Source: Streptococcus sp. 29887 (GTDB lineage: Bacteria > Bacillota > Bacilli > Lactobacillales > Streptococcaceae). Taken from it: DNA of 64,000 nucleotides. The notes under the pieces are model-generated. The model saw only the letters and a list, made by a program, of their open reading frames with translations, did no database searches and was not told where the DNA came from. Shown here piece after piece: positions 1-8,284 of this stretch (its first letter is position 1; the number at the start of each line of letters is the position of its first letter). Location: contig NZ_CP118735.1 in NCBI RefSeq assembly GCF_032595075.1, forward strand, positions 2,240,691 to 2,304,690, given 5' to 3'. The position numbers and the translations under genes are program-made.

Positions 1-272
1 CCGCTACCATAGATGGCATAGGTAAAACTGGTTTCCCCAGAAGCATTAGGCTCGACAATCCGTCTAGCAATCACACTCTTATGTTCATCTGCCAAATCTG
101 TCAAGACCTCTGTCACCTGGTCACGATTGGCTGTCTGTCTATTGGTATCTTTCCCGATGACATCCACTGCCTGATAAGAACCAAACTCTACAAGACTAAC
201 CTGACCAGCCAAAGCAATCCCCAGGTAAATTGCTACCAATACGGTCGATACTAGAATAAATAAACGTTTCAT
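1..272 (-). CDS. Bacteriocin-associated integral membrane protein (DUF1430 type), N-terminal part
   Basis: The gene runs off the left edge, so only about 90 N-terminal residues are visible. It starts MKRLFILVSTVLVAIYLG, a strong N-terminal membrane segment, and continues into an extracytoplasmic part containing VDVIGKDTNRQTANRDQ. An ATG at 270-272 follows a good GGAGGAG ribosome binding site. In related streptococci, proteins of this type sit between a lactococcin 972-like bacteriocin and an ABC transporter ATPase and are thought to serve in export or self-immunity. It lies 61 nt downstream of the bacteriocin gene on the same strand with no terminator visible between, so co-transcription is likely. 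Family assignment is from remembered sequence; the specific role is inferred. Confidence 0.75.
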   Translation of the reverse strand, partial: MKRLFILVSTVLVAIYLGIALAGQVSLVEFGSYQAVDVIGKDTNRQTANRDQVTEVLTDLADEHKSVIARRIVEPNASGETSFTYAIYGS

Positions 273-333
273 CGTCTCCTCCAAAGAATTGCTTGGAAAC
301 TACAGAAAGTAGTCCCAAGCAAAATGTACTGTG

Positions 334-627
334 TTAATAGTTGTAATAGAAAGCTGCTTTCTCTCCCCGTTTTGTACTAATCCATGCACGAGAGGTCTGT
401 CCTGCCTGTGCATACCCTTTACTTGAGGCTCCGGTCCATCTACTTACGACAGTTGAACTATGGTAGCGACTGCTGTGATAATAGTTTGAATAGGCGCCAC
501 CATTTGCTGCTCCGTACGTCCAAACTCCACCGCCAGGATACTGTACAGCCGCTGAAGCCACTGCTGTTCCGCCAATTGTTGCTGCAAGTCCCGCGATGAG
601 TGCAAATTTTTTAAGTGTCTTTTTCAT
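334..627 (-). CDS. Lactococcin 972-family bacteriocin precursor
   Basis: A 97-residue secreted protein with a Sec-type signal peptide: basic start MKKTLKKF, a hydrophobic core, and a likely cut after AVASA near residue 25. The mature part of about 70 residues opens with VQYPGGGVWTYG and is rich in Gly, Ser, Tyr and His, which is characteristic of lactococcin 972, an inhibitor of septum formation that binds lipid II. Start is set by AAAGGAG nine bases upstream of ATG at 625-627. It precedes a DUF1430 membrane gene, the usual partner. No obvious own promoter lies between it and the small peptide ORF upstream, so it probably depends on the ComR-box promoter at 818-859. Family call is confident; regulation is inferred. 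Confidence 0.9.
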   Translation of the reverse strand: MKKTLKKFALIAGLAATIGGTAVASAAVQYPGGGVWTYGAANGGAYSNYYHSSRYHSSTVVSRWTGASSKGYAQAGQTSRAWISTKRGEKAAFYYNY

Positions 628-725
628 TTTAATTTTCTCCTTTTGTTTTTCTGTTTTATTGTTTACTTTTTAGGTATAACTTCCTTTCATGGAATATAGA
701 CCTTTTCAAAAATACATCTCATTTT

Positions 726-782
726 CTATCCTCTCTTTATCCACCAACCTGAAATATCCAAAATTTTGAAATAGCCAAACAT
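726..782 (-). CDS. Candidate short double-Trp peptide pheromone (ComS/XIP-like)
   Basis: An 18-codon ORF, MFGYFKILDISGWWIKRG, too short for routine annotation. ATG is at 780-782, stop TAG at 726-728. It has an AAAGGAG ribosome binding site (793-799) and a TATACT -10 (818-823). A GACA-N4-TGTC palindrome lies 24 nt upstream of the -10, the same spacing as the comX promoter in this window. ComS precursors in several streptococci are 17-32 residues, hydrophobic at the N-terminus, with a WW motif near the C-terminus (S. mutans ComS is 17 residues with DWW). The C-terminal part around SGWW would be the mature signal. It lies between two ComR-like receptors and a bacteriocin. Existence and function are inference from architecture. 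Confidence 0.6.
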   Translation of the reverse strand: MFGYFKILDISGWWIKRG

Positions 783-817
783 ACTTTCTTAACTCCTTTA
801 ATTTTATTTACATTATG

Positions 818-859
818 AGTATATCTAGTTTCTACAAAATCACCAATGACAGCAATGTC
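818..859 (-). promoter_or_regulatory. ComR-type box and promoter of the peptide/bacteriocin unit
   Basis: On the minus strand a palindrome ATGACATTGCTGTCAT (846-861) has the GACA-N4-TGTC core of ComR boxes at 848-859. A 24-nt spacer containing a TTTT tract leads to TATACT (818-823). There is no -35 hexamer, as expected for a promoter that needs an activator. The comX promoter at 23502-23543 has the same core, the same 24-nt gap and a TTTT tract at a similar place. The outer arms differ between the two sites, which could give receptor specificity. Confidence 0.6.
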
Positions 860-905
860 ATCAAAAAATACTCTTCAAACCCTAAAAAGTAATAAAGAGA
901 TAGAA

Positions 906-945
906 AAAGACCTAAAAGACGAACAATCTCATCTTTTAGGTCTTT
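906..945 (-). terminator. Rho-independent terminator of the ComR-like operon
   Basis: A perfect 14-bp inverted repeat, AAAGACCTAAAAGA at 906-919 and its complement at 932-945, with a 12-nt loop. On the minus strand it is followed by TTTTT. It lies 35 nt past the stop of the downstream regulator. Confidence 0.8.
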
Positions 946-979
946 CAGCGATGACATTCATGTCACCGATAAATTATAG

Positions 980-1891
980 TTACAAATATTTTTTCAAATC
1001 TTCTTGCCATTGCTTTTCTAACATGGTTACCAAATGTGCATCTTCAATCATATCAGCAAATAGTTTTGCTTTTTGATAGAACCCTTCTGCCAAACTATAC
1101 TTATTCTCCACAACAAGAGCATGTTTCCAATGCAACATAAGTAAAATAGGTTTCTTTTGAAAATCCTGTGTTTTCTCCATTATTTCTTGAAGACAAGCAA
1201 TATAAATGTCAAAAAATTCATAAGACTCCAGCATATCCAAACAAGCCAGACCTGAAAAAATAACATTACTCAGAAGAAATAATTGCTCTGGCTGAACAAG
1301 ATTGACATGCTTTATTAAACGCAATAAGAACGATTGCAACTTACCAACTTCTGATAACTGATTTTTCTTGTTTTTTATATGTGCAAATACACTGACGAAA
1401 TACAGACTAATCAGTTCTAAATCCTTCAACGAAAAGACTTCTTTCTCCTCAAGTTCAGGTAAATACGTTTCTAATAAGGCTACCGCATATTCTGGATGTT
1501 GTGTACGAATAACATCCAAAATCGCTCTTGACGTTTCAACCCACACCGTTTCCTCTGGTGGTAATTGTTCACAATACAGTTCTTCTATTTCATCAAGGTA
1601 TTGTTCCTTTTTATCCAACACCTCCACCTTATTATATATCGGCTCCCGCAACAACTTGTACTTGAGTTCCAAATAGCCCTGTGGCAGTTCCTTATAGTCT
1701 GGCATCAGGCTATAGGCTGGAATGCCTAAACGCTGGGAAATGTACTCTAGCTTTGGAATAGAGGGTTGCGATTGTCCACTTTCTATCCGAGCTAATTGGC
1801 GTACCGTCAACTCGGATTCATCTCCACAAAAATCTGGACGGCTCAGTCCCTTTTCTAGCCTCAGTTGCTCGATTTTTTGCCCTAAAGTCAT
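980..1891 (-). CDS. ComR/ScuR-like RRNPP transcriptional regulator (second copy)
   Basis: A 303-residue cytoplasmic protein. Residues 5-65 form an XRE helix-turn-helix (LGQKIEQLRLEKGLS, then ELTVRQLARIESGQSQPS). The rest is helical and TPR-like, the peptide-binding region of RRNPP quorum sensors. The ELTVRQL-RIE-G-S-PS pattern closely resembles ComR of streptococci and the ComR paralogues that drive bacteriocin genes in S. salivarius. Start ATG at 1889-1891 follows AGGAGGGGGG. It lies 13 nt after the stop of its paralogue, so they share an operon. The first 95 residues differ from the paralogue at only three positions, while the remainder is strongly divergent until a shared QEDLKKYL end. The target is probably the palindrome at 848-859 (inference). 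Confidence 0.8.
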   Translation of the reverse strand: MTLGQKIEQLRLEKGLSRPDFCGDESELTVRQLARIESGQSQPSIPKLEYISQRLGIPAYSLMPDYKELPQGYLELKYKLLREPIYNKVEVLDKKEQYLDEIEELYCEQLPPEETVWVETSRAILDVIRTQHPEYAVALLETYLPELEEKEVFSLKDLELISLYFVSVFAHIKNKKNQLSEVGKLQSFLLRLIKHVNLVQPEQLFLLSNVIFSGLACLDMLESYEFFDIYIACLQEIMEKTQDFQKKPILLMLHWKHALVVENKYSLAEGFYQKAKLFADMIEDAHLVTMLEKQWQEDLKKYL

Positions 1892-1904
1892 GTCCCCCCT
1901 CCTC

Positions 1905-2804
1905 CTACAAATATTTTTTCAAATCTTCTTGCCACTCTTCTATCAATTTCTGCGCCAGATGGTCATTTCCGATGATTTTGGCAAAAGTTTTAGCTGATTG
2001 GAACATCGGTTCAGCAGCTGAAAAATCTTGTGTCTTTCTCAATAGTTGCTTCCAAATGAGCATCAATACAAGTGGTTTTTTCTGATAATCCTCCGTCGCT
2101 TCCATAACATCCTGCAAACACTCCAGATAGGTATCAAAATAATCATAGTGCTCAATCATTTCAAGGCAGCATAGACCTGAAAAGAGTACATCACGCACAA
2201 TAAAATAATCTTCTTGACGAGTAATTTTAAACTGCTCAACAAGCCGTAACATAAATAAATCTATCTTTTGTCCGTACTGATAGATGTCCTTTCTTTCTAG
2301 CAACTGAAAGAAAAAGAGACGAATTAACAAGATTTCATTAATAGTATAGACTGTTTTAGTTTCCAAGCTCGGTAGATACTCATCTAGTATAGCACTAGCA
2401 AATTCTGGATTTCTACTACTTGTCGTATCTATCGTTGCTTGCAGAACGCTATACACTCGCTGTTCATCTAAAGGTAGCTCTTCGTAATAACGATTATAAA
2501 GGTCTTCTAACTGTAGCTCCTTTTTATCCAACACCTCCACCTTATTATATATCGGCTCCCGCAGCAACTTGTACTTGAGTTCCAGATAGCCCTGTGGCAA
2601 TTCCTTATAGTCTGGCATTAGGCTATAGGCTGGAATGCCTAAACGCTGGGCAATGTACTCTAACTTAGGTATAGAGGGCTGCGATTGACCACTTTCTATC
2701 CGAGCTAATTGCCGTACCGTCAACTCGGATTCATCTCCACAAAAATCTGGACGGCTCAGCCCCTTTTCTAATCGTAAGCGTTCGATTTTTTGCCCTAAAT
2801 CCAT
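1905..2804 (-). CDS. ComR/ScuR-like RRNPP transcriptional regulator (first copy)
   Basis: A 299-residue paralogue of the downstream regulator, with the same XRE DNA-binding domain (residues about 5-65) and a divergent TPR-like helical domain from about residue 96. The length matches ComR (about 299 residues). Start ATG at 2802-2804 is preceded by a G-rich GGGGGG site. A sigma-A promoter is clear upstream: TTGTAA (2867-2872), 17 bp, TATACT (2844-2849), so the operon appears constitutive, as expected for receptor genes. The nucleotide sequence near both gene ends is nearly the same in the two copies, suggesting tandem duplication with exchange of, or rapid change in, the ligand domain. A direct role in classical competence is less likely, because a true comR is usually next to comS elsewhere. 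Confidence 0.8.
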   Translation of the reverse strand: MDLGQKIERLRLEKGLSRPDFCGDESELTVRQLARIESGQSQPSIPKLEYIAQRLGIPAYSLMPDYKELPQGYLELKYKLLREPIYNKVEVLDKKELQLEDLYNRYYEELPLDEQRVYSVLQATIDTTSSRNPEFASAILDEYLPSLETKTVYTINEILLIRLFFFQLLERKDIYQYGQKIDLFMLRLVEQFKITRQEDYFIVRDVLFSGLCCLEMIEHYDYFDTYLECLQDVMEATEDYQKKPLVLMLIWKQLLRKTQDFSAAEPMFQSAKTFAKIIGNDHLAQKLIEEWQEDLKKYL

Positions 2805-2843
2805 ACCAGTCCCCCCACTGCACCTATTTATCCTTACCTAAAC

Positions 2844-2872
2844 AGTATACCATATCTTGCAAGCCTTTACAA
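2844..2872 (-). promoter_or_regulatory. Sigma-A promoter of the ComR-like operon
   Basis: TTGTAA at 2867-2872 and TATACT at 2844-2849 on the minus strand with a 17-bp spacer. It begins right at the T-run of the malQ terminator. Confidence 0.65.
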
Positions 2873-2896
2873 AAAACACCAGCCTAGGCTGATGTT
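2871..2896 (-). terminator. Terminator after malQ
   Basis: A minus-strand stem, ACATCAGCC against GGCTGGTGT, overlaps the malQ stop codon and is followed by six T residues. Confidence 0.7.
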
Positions 2897-4422
2897 TCTG
2901 TCTTTTCTTGTTCTTTCGCTTTGACAATGGCATTCTCACGGCGGTAGGTCACTGTCAAATCAAGCAAGTCCGCCTCAATGGCAGGCGTGAGCTGGTCAGC
3001 AGTCATCCTCCAAGTCCAGTTGCCACCAAGGGTGTTTGGCAGGTTCATACGAGCTGACCCATCCAAGCCGAGCAAGTCCTGCATGGTAGCCACAGCCATA
3101 AAGGCTGGCGAACCGAAAAGCAAACGGAACATGGCATGGCTAACCCTTTCATCCTCACGGCGATTGCTGTACTTGTCTAAGAATTCCTTGCCCTCGTCAG
3201 ACAGTTCGCTCTCATACCAACCCAGAATGGTATCATTATCATGGGTGCCAGTATAGGCTACGACATTGTTGCGGTGGTTGTGCGGCATTTCAATGCTGTC
3301 ACCCTCAGGGTCAAAGGCAAACTGCAAGACTTTCATGCCTGGGAAACCAGTCCTTTCACGCAATTGAATGACCTTATCTGTCACAGTTCCCAAATCTTCC
3401 GCGATAATATTCAAGTCACCCAAGTGGTACTTGATGGTTTCAAAGAGTTCGAAACCTGGTGCTTCCACACGGTAGCCATTGACCGCTGTTTCTTCCCCTG
3501 CTGGAATTTCCCAGAAAGAAGCAAAGCCGATAAAGTGGTCGATCCGTACCATGTCATAAATCTTGAAAGATTCACGCAAGCGAGCTACCCACCAAGTAAA
3601 ACCATCATGTTTCATCGCTTCCCAGTCATAGATTGGATTGCCCCAGAGCTGACCGATTTCTGAAAAGGCATCAGGTGGACAACCTGCAACCACACTTGGC
3701 TTGCCTTCTTCATCCGTCTTGAAGAAGTGTGGATTGGCCCACATATCCGCAGAATCAGCTGCGATATAAATCGGCATATCCCCAACAAACTCGATCCCTT
3801 TGGCATTAGCGTAAGCCTTCAAAGCATGCCACTGGCTGAAGAACAAATACTGGGTAATGCGGTGATAATCCATCTGATCCGCCAAGAGATGACGGTAATA
3901 TTCTAAAGTATCGTGGTAACGCAGACGAGCCCCCTGGTCCTCCCACTCCGTCCATGGCTTGAGGTCAAAATGCTCCTTGATCGCCATGTACTCCGCAAAG
4001 GTATGCAACCAAAAACCATTTTCCTCTGCAAAAGACCAGTAATCCTCTGGCAAGCCCTCTGCCTTTATCGCTTTCACAGCCTTCTCTAAGATTGGACGAC
4101 GACCATAAAAGACCTTGGCATAATCTACTTCTGTATCCTTGTCGCCAAAGTCAATCCCAGCTAAGTCAGCCTCAGTTAACCAACCCTTTTCAATCAAGAA
4201 ATCAAGGTCAATAAAGTGGGTATTTCCGGCAAAGGCAGAGAAAGATTGATAAGGTGAATCCCCGTAACTGGTTGTTCCTAGAGGTAAAATCTGCCAGTAA
4301 CGTTGCTTGGTTCTTTCCAAAAAATCAACAAAATCATAGGCAGCCTGTCCCATAGAACCAATGCCGTATTGACCAGGTAGAGATGAGATGTGCATGAGCA
4401 CACCACTTTGGCGTTCTTTCAT
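2884..4422 (-). CDS. malQ: 4-alpha-glucanotransferase (amylomaltase)
   Basis: A 512-residue GH77 enzyme that disproportionates imported maltodextrins, releasing glucose and longer glucans. Motifs typical of MalQ are visible: SSLPGQYGIGSMG at the N-terminus, the nucleophile region YDMVRIDHFIGF, IIAEDLGT with the acid/base Glu, and YTGTHDNDT near the C-terminal third. Length is normal for Gram-positive MalQ (about 500). It is divergent from malX, with operator-like sequences in the shared 316-bp region. Its -10 TATAAT (4484-4489) and -35 TTGATT (4507-4512) are 17 bp apart, with a MalR-like operator just downstream of the -10. Pneumococcal malQ is also under MalR; no malP follows here. Confidence 0.95.
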   Translation of the reverse strand: MKERQSGVLMHISSLPGQYGIGSMGQAAYDFVDFLERTKQRYWQILPLGTTSYGDSPYQSFSAFAGNTHFIDLDFLIEKGWLTEADLAGIDFGDKDTEVDYAKVFYGRRPILEKAVKAIKAEGLPEDYWSFAEENGFWLHTFAEYMAIKEHFDLKPWTEWEDQGARLRYHDTLEYYRHLLADQMDYHRITQYLFFSQWHALKAYANAKGIEFVGDMPIYIAADSADMWANPHFFKTDEEGKPSVVAGCPPDAFSEIGQLWGNPIYDWEAMKHDGFTWWVARLRESFKIYDMVRIDHFIGFASFWEIPAGEETAVNGYRVEAPGFELFETIKYHLGDLNIIAEDLGTVTDKVIQLRERTGFPGMKVLQFAFDPEGDSIEMPHNHRNNVVAYTGTHDNDTILGWYESELSDEGKEFLDKYSNRREDERVSHAMFRLLFGSPAFMAVATMQDLLGLDGSARMNLPNTLGGNWTWRMTADQLTPAIEADLLDLTVTYRRENAIVKAKEQEKTETSA

Positions 4423-4460
4423 AATACTTCCCTATATCTTTCTAAATAGTCTGTTAACAA

Positions 4461-4512
4461 ACGCAAACGATTGCTTTGTCTCTATTATATAATGAAAACG
4501 GTAACAAATCAA
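4461..4512 (-). promoter_or_regulatory. malQ promoter with MalR-like operator
   Basis: TTGATT at 4507-4512, 17-bp spacer, TATAAT at 4484-4489 (minus strand). A LacI-family half-palindrome, AGCAATCGTTTGCGT, lies at 4461-4475 in the initially transcribed region and resembles MalR operators with the CGTTTGCGT core. The 4423-4738 intergenic region otherwise holds an AT-rich stretch at about 4560-4630 and the malX promoter. Confidence 0.65.
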
Positions 4513-4637
4513 GTCTTTTCACATATCTATCAAGAAATTTCAAACATCCTTACAAGTTTCTTCATTTATATATCCAAAAAAATTTCGCTATTTTATATTA
4601 AGCTAAAAAAATTTTTTAAATTTTTTTATAAAAACGC

Positions 4638-4693
4638 TTGCAAACGGATTCATAATGGTGTATAATGAATTCAACTTAGGAAAACGTTTGCGT
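4638..4693 (+). promoter_or_regulatory. malX operon promoter with MalR/CcpA-type operators
   Basis: TTGCAA (4638-4643), 17 bp, TATAAT (4661-4666). The motif AAAACGCTTGCAAACGG at 4631-4647 overlaps the -35, and AAACGTTTGCGT at 4682-4693 sits just downstream of the start point. Both have the CG-centred half-sites of LacI-family operators, consistent with repression by the MalR encoded at the end of this operon. Confidence 0.7.
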
Positions 4694-4738
4694 TAGCAAG
4701 CATTTCACAATAAACCATTTATTCTTGGAGGGAAGAAT

Positions 4739-5995
4739 ATGAAACACAAACTTCTTAAGAGCGTTGCTCTTCTAGCTGCATCTACTGCTGTATTGGCTGC
4801 TTGCTCAAACTCATCATCAACTTCAAGCTCTTCTGCTGAAGCTGGTCAAGAGTTGACTATTTACGTTGATGGTCAGTACGAAGCATACATCAACGAAGCA
4901 AAAGCTGCCTTTGAAAAAGAAAATGAAGGCGTGACTGTTACCGTTAAAACTGGTGACGCTCTTACAGGTTTGGACAACTTGTCACTTGATAACCAATCAG
5001 GTTCAGCTCCAGACGTTATGATGGCTCCATACGACCGCGTAGGTAGCCTTGGTTCTGAAGGTCAACTTTCAGAAGTGAAACTCGCTGAAACAAGCAAGAC
5101 AGATGAAACGACTGAAACCTTGGTAACTTCTGGTGGTAAAGTCTACGGTTCACCTGCTGTTATCGAAACACTTGTTGCTTACTACAACAAAGACCTTGTT
5201 TCTGCAGCACCAAAAACTTTTGCTGAATTGGAAGAGTTGGCTAAAGATAGCAAGTACGCATTTGCTGGTGAAGAAGGTAAAACTTCAGCCTTCCTAGCTG
5301 ACTGGACAAACTTCTACTATGCATACGGACTTCTTTCTGGTTACGGTGGCTATGTATTCGGTGAAAATGGTACAGATCCAAAAGACATCGGTCTTGCTAA
5401 CGATGGAGCAATCAAGGCTATCGAGTATGCTAAAACTTGGTATGAAAAATGGCCTCAAGGTCTTCAAGATGCATCTGCTGCTGGTAACTTGATCCAAACT
5501 CAATTTACTGAAGGCAAAACAGCTGTTATCATCGATGGTCCATGGAAAGCTTCTGCTTTGAAAGATGCAGGTGTCAACTACGGCGTAGCTACTATCCCTA
5601 CACTTGCTGACGGCAAAGCATACTCAGCATTCGGTGGTGGTAAGGCTTGGGTTATCCCTGCAGGTTCTAAGAACCCAGACTTGGCACAAAAATTTGTTGA
5701 CCACTTGACTTCAACTGAACAACAAAAAGCATTCTACGATGCTACAAACGAAGTTCCAGCTAACACTGAAGCACGTGAATATGCAGTCAGCAAGAACGAT
5801 GAATTGACAACTGCCGTTATCAACCAGTTTGCTTCTGCTCAACCAATGCCAAACATCTCAGAAATGAGCACAGTTTGGGAACCAGCTGCTAACATGCTCT
5901 TCGAAGCTGTAAGTGGTAAAAAAGATCCTAAGACTGCTGCTACTGACGCTGTGAAATTGATTGAAGATACAATCGCTCAAAAATATGGCAACTAG
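4739..5995 (+). CDS. malX: Maltodextrin-binding lipoprotein of ABC transporter
   Basis: A 418-residue extracellular solute-binding protein (family 1), the substrate receptor of the MalXCD maltodextrin importer. A lipoprotein signal with lipobox LAAC puts the lipidated Cys near residue 21, followed by a Ser-rich tether. The body has the family fold pattern (ELTIYVDGQYEAYINEAKAAFEKENEG, then PDVMMAPYDRVG). ATG at 4739 follows GGAGGG. It is the first gene of the operon and is followed by a hairpin at 6009-6031 that probably partly terminates transcription, so the receptor can be made in excess over the permeases. Codon use is highly biased toward preferred codons, in keeping with high expression. 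Confidence 0.95.
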   Translation: MKHKLLKSVALLAASTAVLAACSNSSSTSSSSAEAGQELTIYVDGQYEAYINEAKAAFEKENEGVTVTVKTGDALTGLDNLSLDNQSGSAPDVMMAPYDRVGSLGSEGQLSEVKLAETSKTDETTETLVTSGGKVYGSPAVIETLVAYYNKDLVSAAPKTFAELEELAKDSKYAFAGEEGKTSAFLADWTNFYYAYGLLSGYGGYVFGENGTDPKDIGLANDGAIKAIEYAKTWYEKWPQGLQDASAAGNLIQTQFTEGKTAVIIDGPWKASALKDAGVNYGVATIPTLADGKAYSAFGGGKAWVIPAGSKNPDLAQKFVDHLTSTEQQKAFYDATNEVPANTEAREYAVSKNDELTTAVINQFASAQPMPNISEMSTVWEPAANMLFEAVSGKKDPKTAATDAVKLIEDTIAQKYGN

Positions 5996-6008
5996 TCATT
6001 TTTAAGTC

Positions 6009-6031
6009 AGACTGGGATTTCCTCCCAGTCT
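6009..6031 (+). terminator. Attenuating hairpin between malX and malC
   Basis: AGACTGGG (6009-6016) pairs with CCCAGTCT (6024-6031). The following stretch, ACTTTGTTACTA, is only weakly T-rich, so partial rather than full termination is likely. Confidence 0.5.
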
Positions 6032-6094
6032 ACTTTGTTACTACCAACTGAAATATATATTGATATTTAGGACTGACCTAAAGGAGATTACACT

Positions 6095-7384
6095 ATGAAA
6101 CAAAATCCAAGTAAGGCACTCCTCTTGTCCCTACTTCCTGGTCTAGGGCAAATCTACAACAAGCAAAAAGCAAAAGGCTATATCTTCCTTGGCGTAACAC
6201 TGGCTTTCCTAGTCTACTTCATTGCAATCGCAGGTGGAGAAATTGGAAACTTGATTACCCTTGGTAGCCAACGTGGCCGTGACAACTCCCTCTTCATGTT
6301 GATCCGTGGTTCCTTCCACCTCATCATTACGGTTGTCTATCTTGCTTTCTACGCCTTAAACCTAAAGGATGCCAAAGATACTGCCCAACGATGGAATAAC
6401 GGTTATCCTGTACCGACAACTTTAAATGAAATGGTTAAAGGTGTGTATGAGAATGGCTTCCCTTATCTCTTGATAATTCCTTCATATATTGCCATGACCT
6501 TTGCCATAATTTTCCCGGTTGTGGTGACTCTCTTCATCGCCTTTACCAACTACGATTTCCAACACCTACCTCCTGGCGCTCTTCTAGATTGGATTGGCTT
6601 TACTAACTTTACCAATATCTGGAAACTCAGCACCTTCCGTGCAGCCTTTGGTTCTGTCTTAGGCTGGACAATCATCTGGGCCTTGGCTGCCTCAACTGCA
6701 CAGATTGTTATCGGTATCCTGACAGCCATCATTGCTAACCAGCCATTTATCAAGGGCAAACGCATCTTCGGTGTTATCTTCTTGCTCCCATGGGCTGTTC
6801 CAGCCTTCGTGACTATCTTGACTTTTAGTAACATGTTCAACGATAGTGTCGGTGCTATTAACACACAAGTATTACCATTCTTGAGCAAATTCTTGCCATT
6901 TATCGATAACTTCCTTATTCCATGGAAAACAGATCCATTCTGGACTAAGGTTGCCCTTATCATGATGCAGGCTTGGCTTGGTTTCCCTTATATCTATGTC
7001 TTGACCTTGGGTATTTTGCAATCTATTCCAAACGATTTGTACGAGGCTGCCTACATTGATGGTGCAAGTGCCATTCAAAAATTCCGTAGCATCACCTTAC
7101 CAATGATCTTGGCGGTAGCTGCTCCTACTCTGATCAGTCAGTACACCTTCAACTTCAACAACTTCTCTATCATCTACCTCTTCAATAACGGTGGACCTGG
7201 TAGCGTCGGTGGTGGTGCTGGTTCGACTGACATCTTGATTTCATGGATCTACAAATTGACAACTGGTACTGCTCCTCAGTATTCAATGGCAGCTGCAGTT
7301 ACCTTGATTATCTCTATGATTGTCATAAGTATCTCTATGATTGCCTTCAAGAAATTAAATGCCTTTGAAATGGAGGATGTATAA
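6095..7384 (+). CDS. malC: Maltodextrin ABC transporter permease (MalF-like)
   Basis: A 429-residue inner-membrane permease. An N-terminal region (residues about 1-110) has [21 protein letters not shown] and two hydrophobic segments, followed by the binding-protein-dependent transport domain. The EAA loop is seen as [23 protein letters not shown], where the ATPase docks. Start ATG at 6095 follows AAAGGAG. It forms a heterodimer with MalD and receives substrate from MalX. No ATPase is encoded in the operon; streptococci commonly use a shared MsmK for this. The stop is one base from the malD start, indicating tight co-expression. Confidence 0.95.
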   Translation: MKQNPSKALLLSLLPGLGQIYNKQKAKGYIFLGVTLAFLVYFIAIAGGEIGNLITLGSQRGRDNSLFMLIRGSFHLIITVVYLAFYALNLKDAKDTAQRWNNGYPVPTTLNEMVKGVYENGFPYLLIIPSYIAMTFAIIFPVVVTLFIAFTNYDFQHLPPGALLDWIGFTNFTNIWKLSTFRAAFGSVLGWTIIWALAASTAQIVIGILTAIIANQPFIKGKRIFGVIFLLPWAVPAFVTILTFSNMFNDSVGAINTQVLPFLSKFLPFIDNFLIPWKTDPFWTKVALIMMQAWLGFPYIYVLTLGILQSIPNDLYEAAYIDGASAIQKFRSITLPMILAVAAPTLISQYTFNFNNFSIIYLFNNGGPGSVGGGAGSTDILISWIYKLTTGTAPQYSMAAAVTLIISMIVISISMIAFKKLNAFEMEDV

Positions 7385-7385
7385 G

Positions 7386-8225
7386 ATGAAAGTATCTGTG
7401 AAAACTAGACGCATACTCAATCAGACTTTTACCTATCTCTATCTGATTGCCCTGTCTATCATCATTATCTACCCTCTATTGATTACCATCATGACAGCCT
7501 TTAAATCAGGCAACGTGGTAGCTTTCAAGCTGGAACCAATCCAGTTTACTTTGGACAATTTCAAAGGACTATTTAGCGAAACGCTCTACGGTACCTGGTA
7601 CCTCAACACGCTCATTATCGCAATCTTGACAATGCTTATCCAAACCAGTATAGTGGTATTAGCTGGTTATGCTTATAGCCGTTATAACTTCATCGCTCGT
7701 AAACAGAGTTTGGTTTTCTTCTTGATTATTCAAATGGTGCCAACAATGGCTGCCCTTACAGCCTTCTTCGTTATGGCCCTCATGCTCAATGCCCTCAACC
7801 AGAGTTGGTTCCTCATCTTCCTTTATGTGGGTGGTGGTATCCCAATGAATGCATGGCTCATGAAAGGTTATTTCGATACAGTGCCAATTTCTCTCGATGA
7901 ATCTGCAAAACTAGACGGTGCTGGTCACTTCAGACGTTTCTGGCAAATCGTTCTTCCACTTGTTCGTCCAATGATTGCTGTACAGGCACTCTGGGCCTTC
8001 ATGGGACCTTTTGGAGATTACATCCTATCCAAATTCTTGCTTCGTGAAAAAGAATTTTATACTGTAGCAGTCGGTCTTCAAACCTTCATCTCTGATGTGA
8101 AAAACTTGAAGATTGCCTACTTCGCGGCAGGTGCTATCCTCATCGCCCTCCCAATCAGTATCCTATTCTTCTTCCTACAAAAGAACTTTGTATCTGGTTT
8201 AACAAGTGGTGGTGACAAGGGATAA
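7386..8225 (+). CDS. malD: Maltodextrin ABC transporter permease (MalG-like)
   Basis: A 279-residue permease with about six membrane segments and the EAA loop [26 protein letters not shown]. The start is taken at ATG 7386, preceded by GGAGG inside the end of malC. An in-frame upstream ATG at 7359 would overlap malC and has no ribosome binding site. Length agrees with MalD proteins (about 280). It partners with MalC to import maltodextrins delivered by MalX. Confidence 0.95.
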   Translation: MKVSVKTRRILNQTFTYLYLIALSIIIIYPLLITIMTAFKSGNVVAFKLEPIQFTLDNFKGLFSETLYGTWYLNTLIIAILTMLIQTSIVVLAGYAYSRYNFIARKQSLVFFLIIQMVPTMAALTAFFVMALMLNALNQSWFLIFLYVGGGIPMNAWLMKGYFDTVPISLDESAKLDGAGHFRRFWQIVLPLVRPMIAVQALWAFMGPFGDYILSKFLLREKEFYTVAVGLQTFISDVKNLKIAYFAAGAILIALPISILFFFLQKNFVSGLTSGGDKG

Positions 8226-8284
8226 CCCTGTCCCACCTTTTCCCTTTTTAGACAGAGCCAAAATTTTTATGAAAGGTACAACAC

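Noticed and set aside
384..599. Plus-strand ORF opposite the bacteriocin
   Set aside because: It is a shadow of a well-supported minus-strand gene with signal peptide and family motifs.
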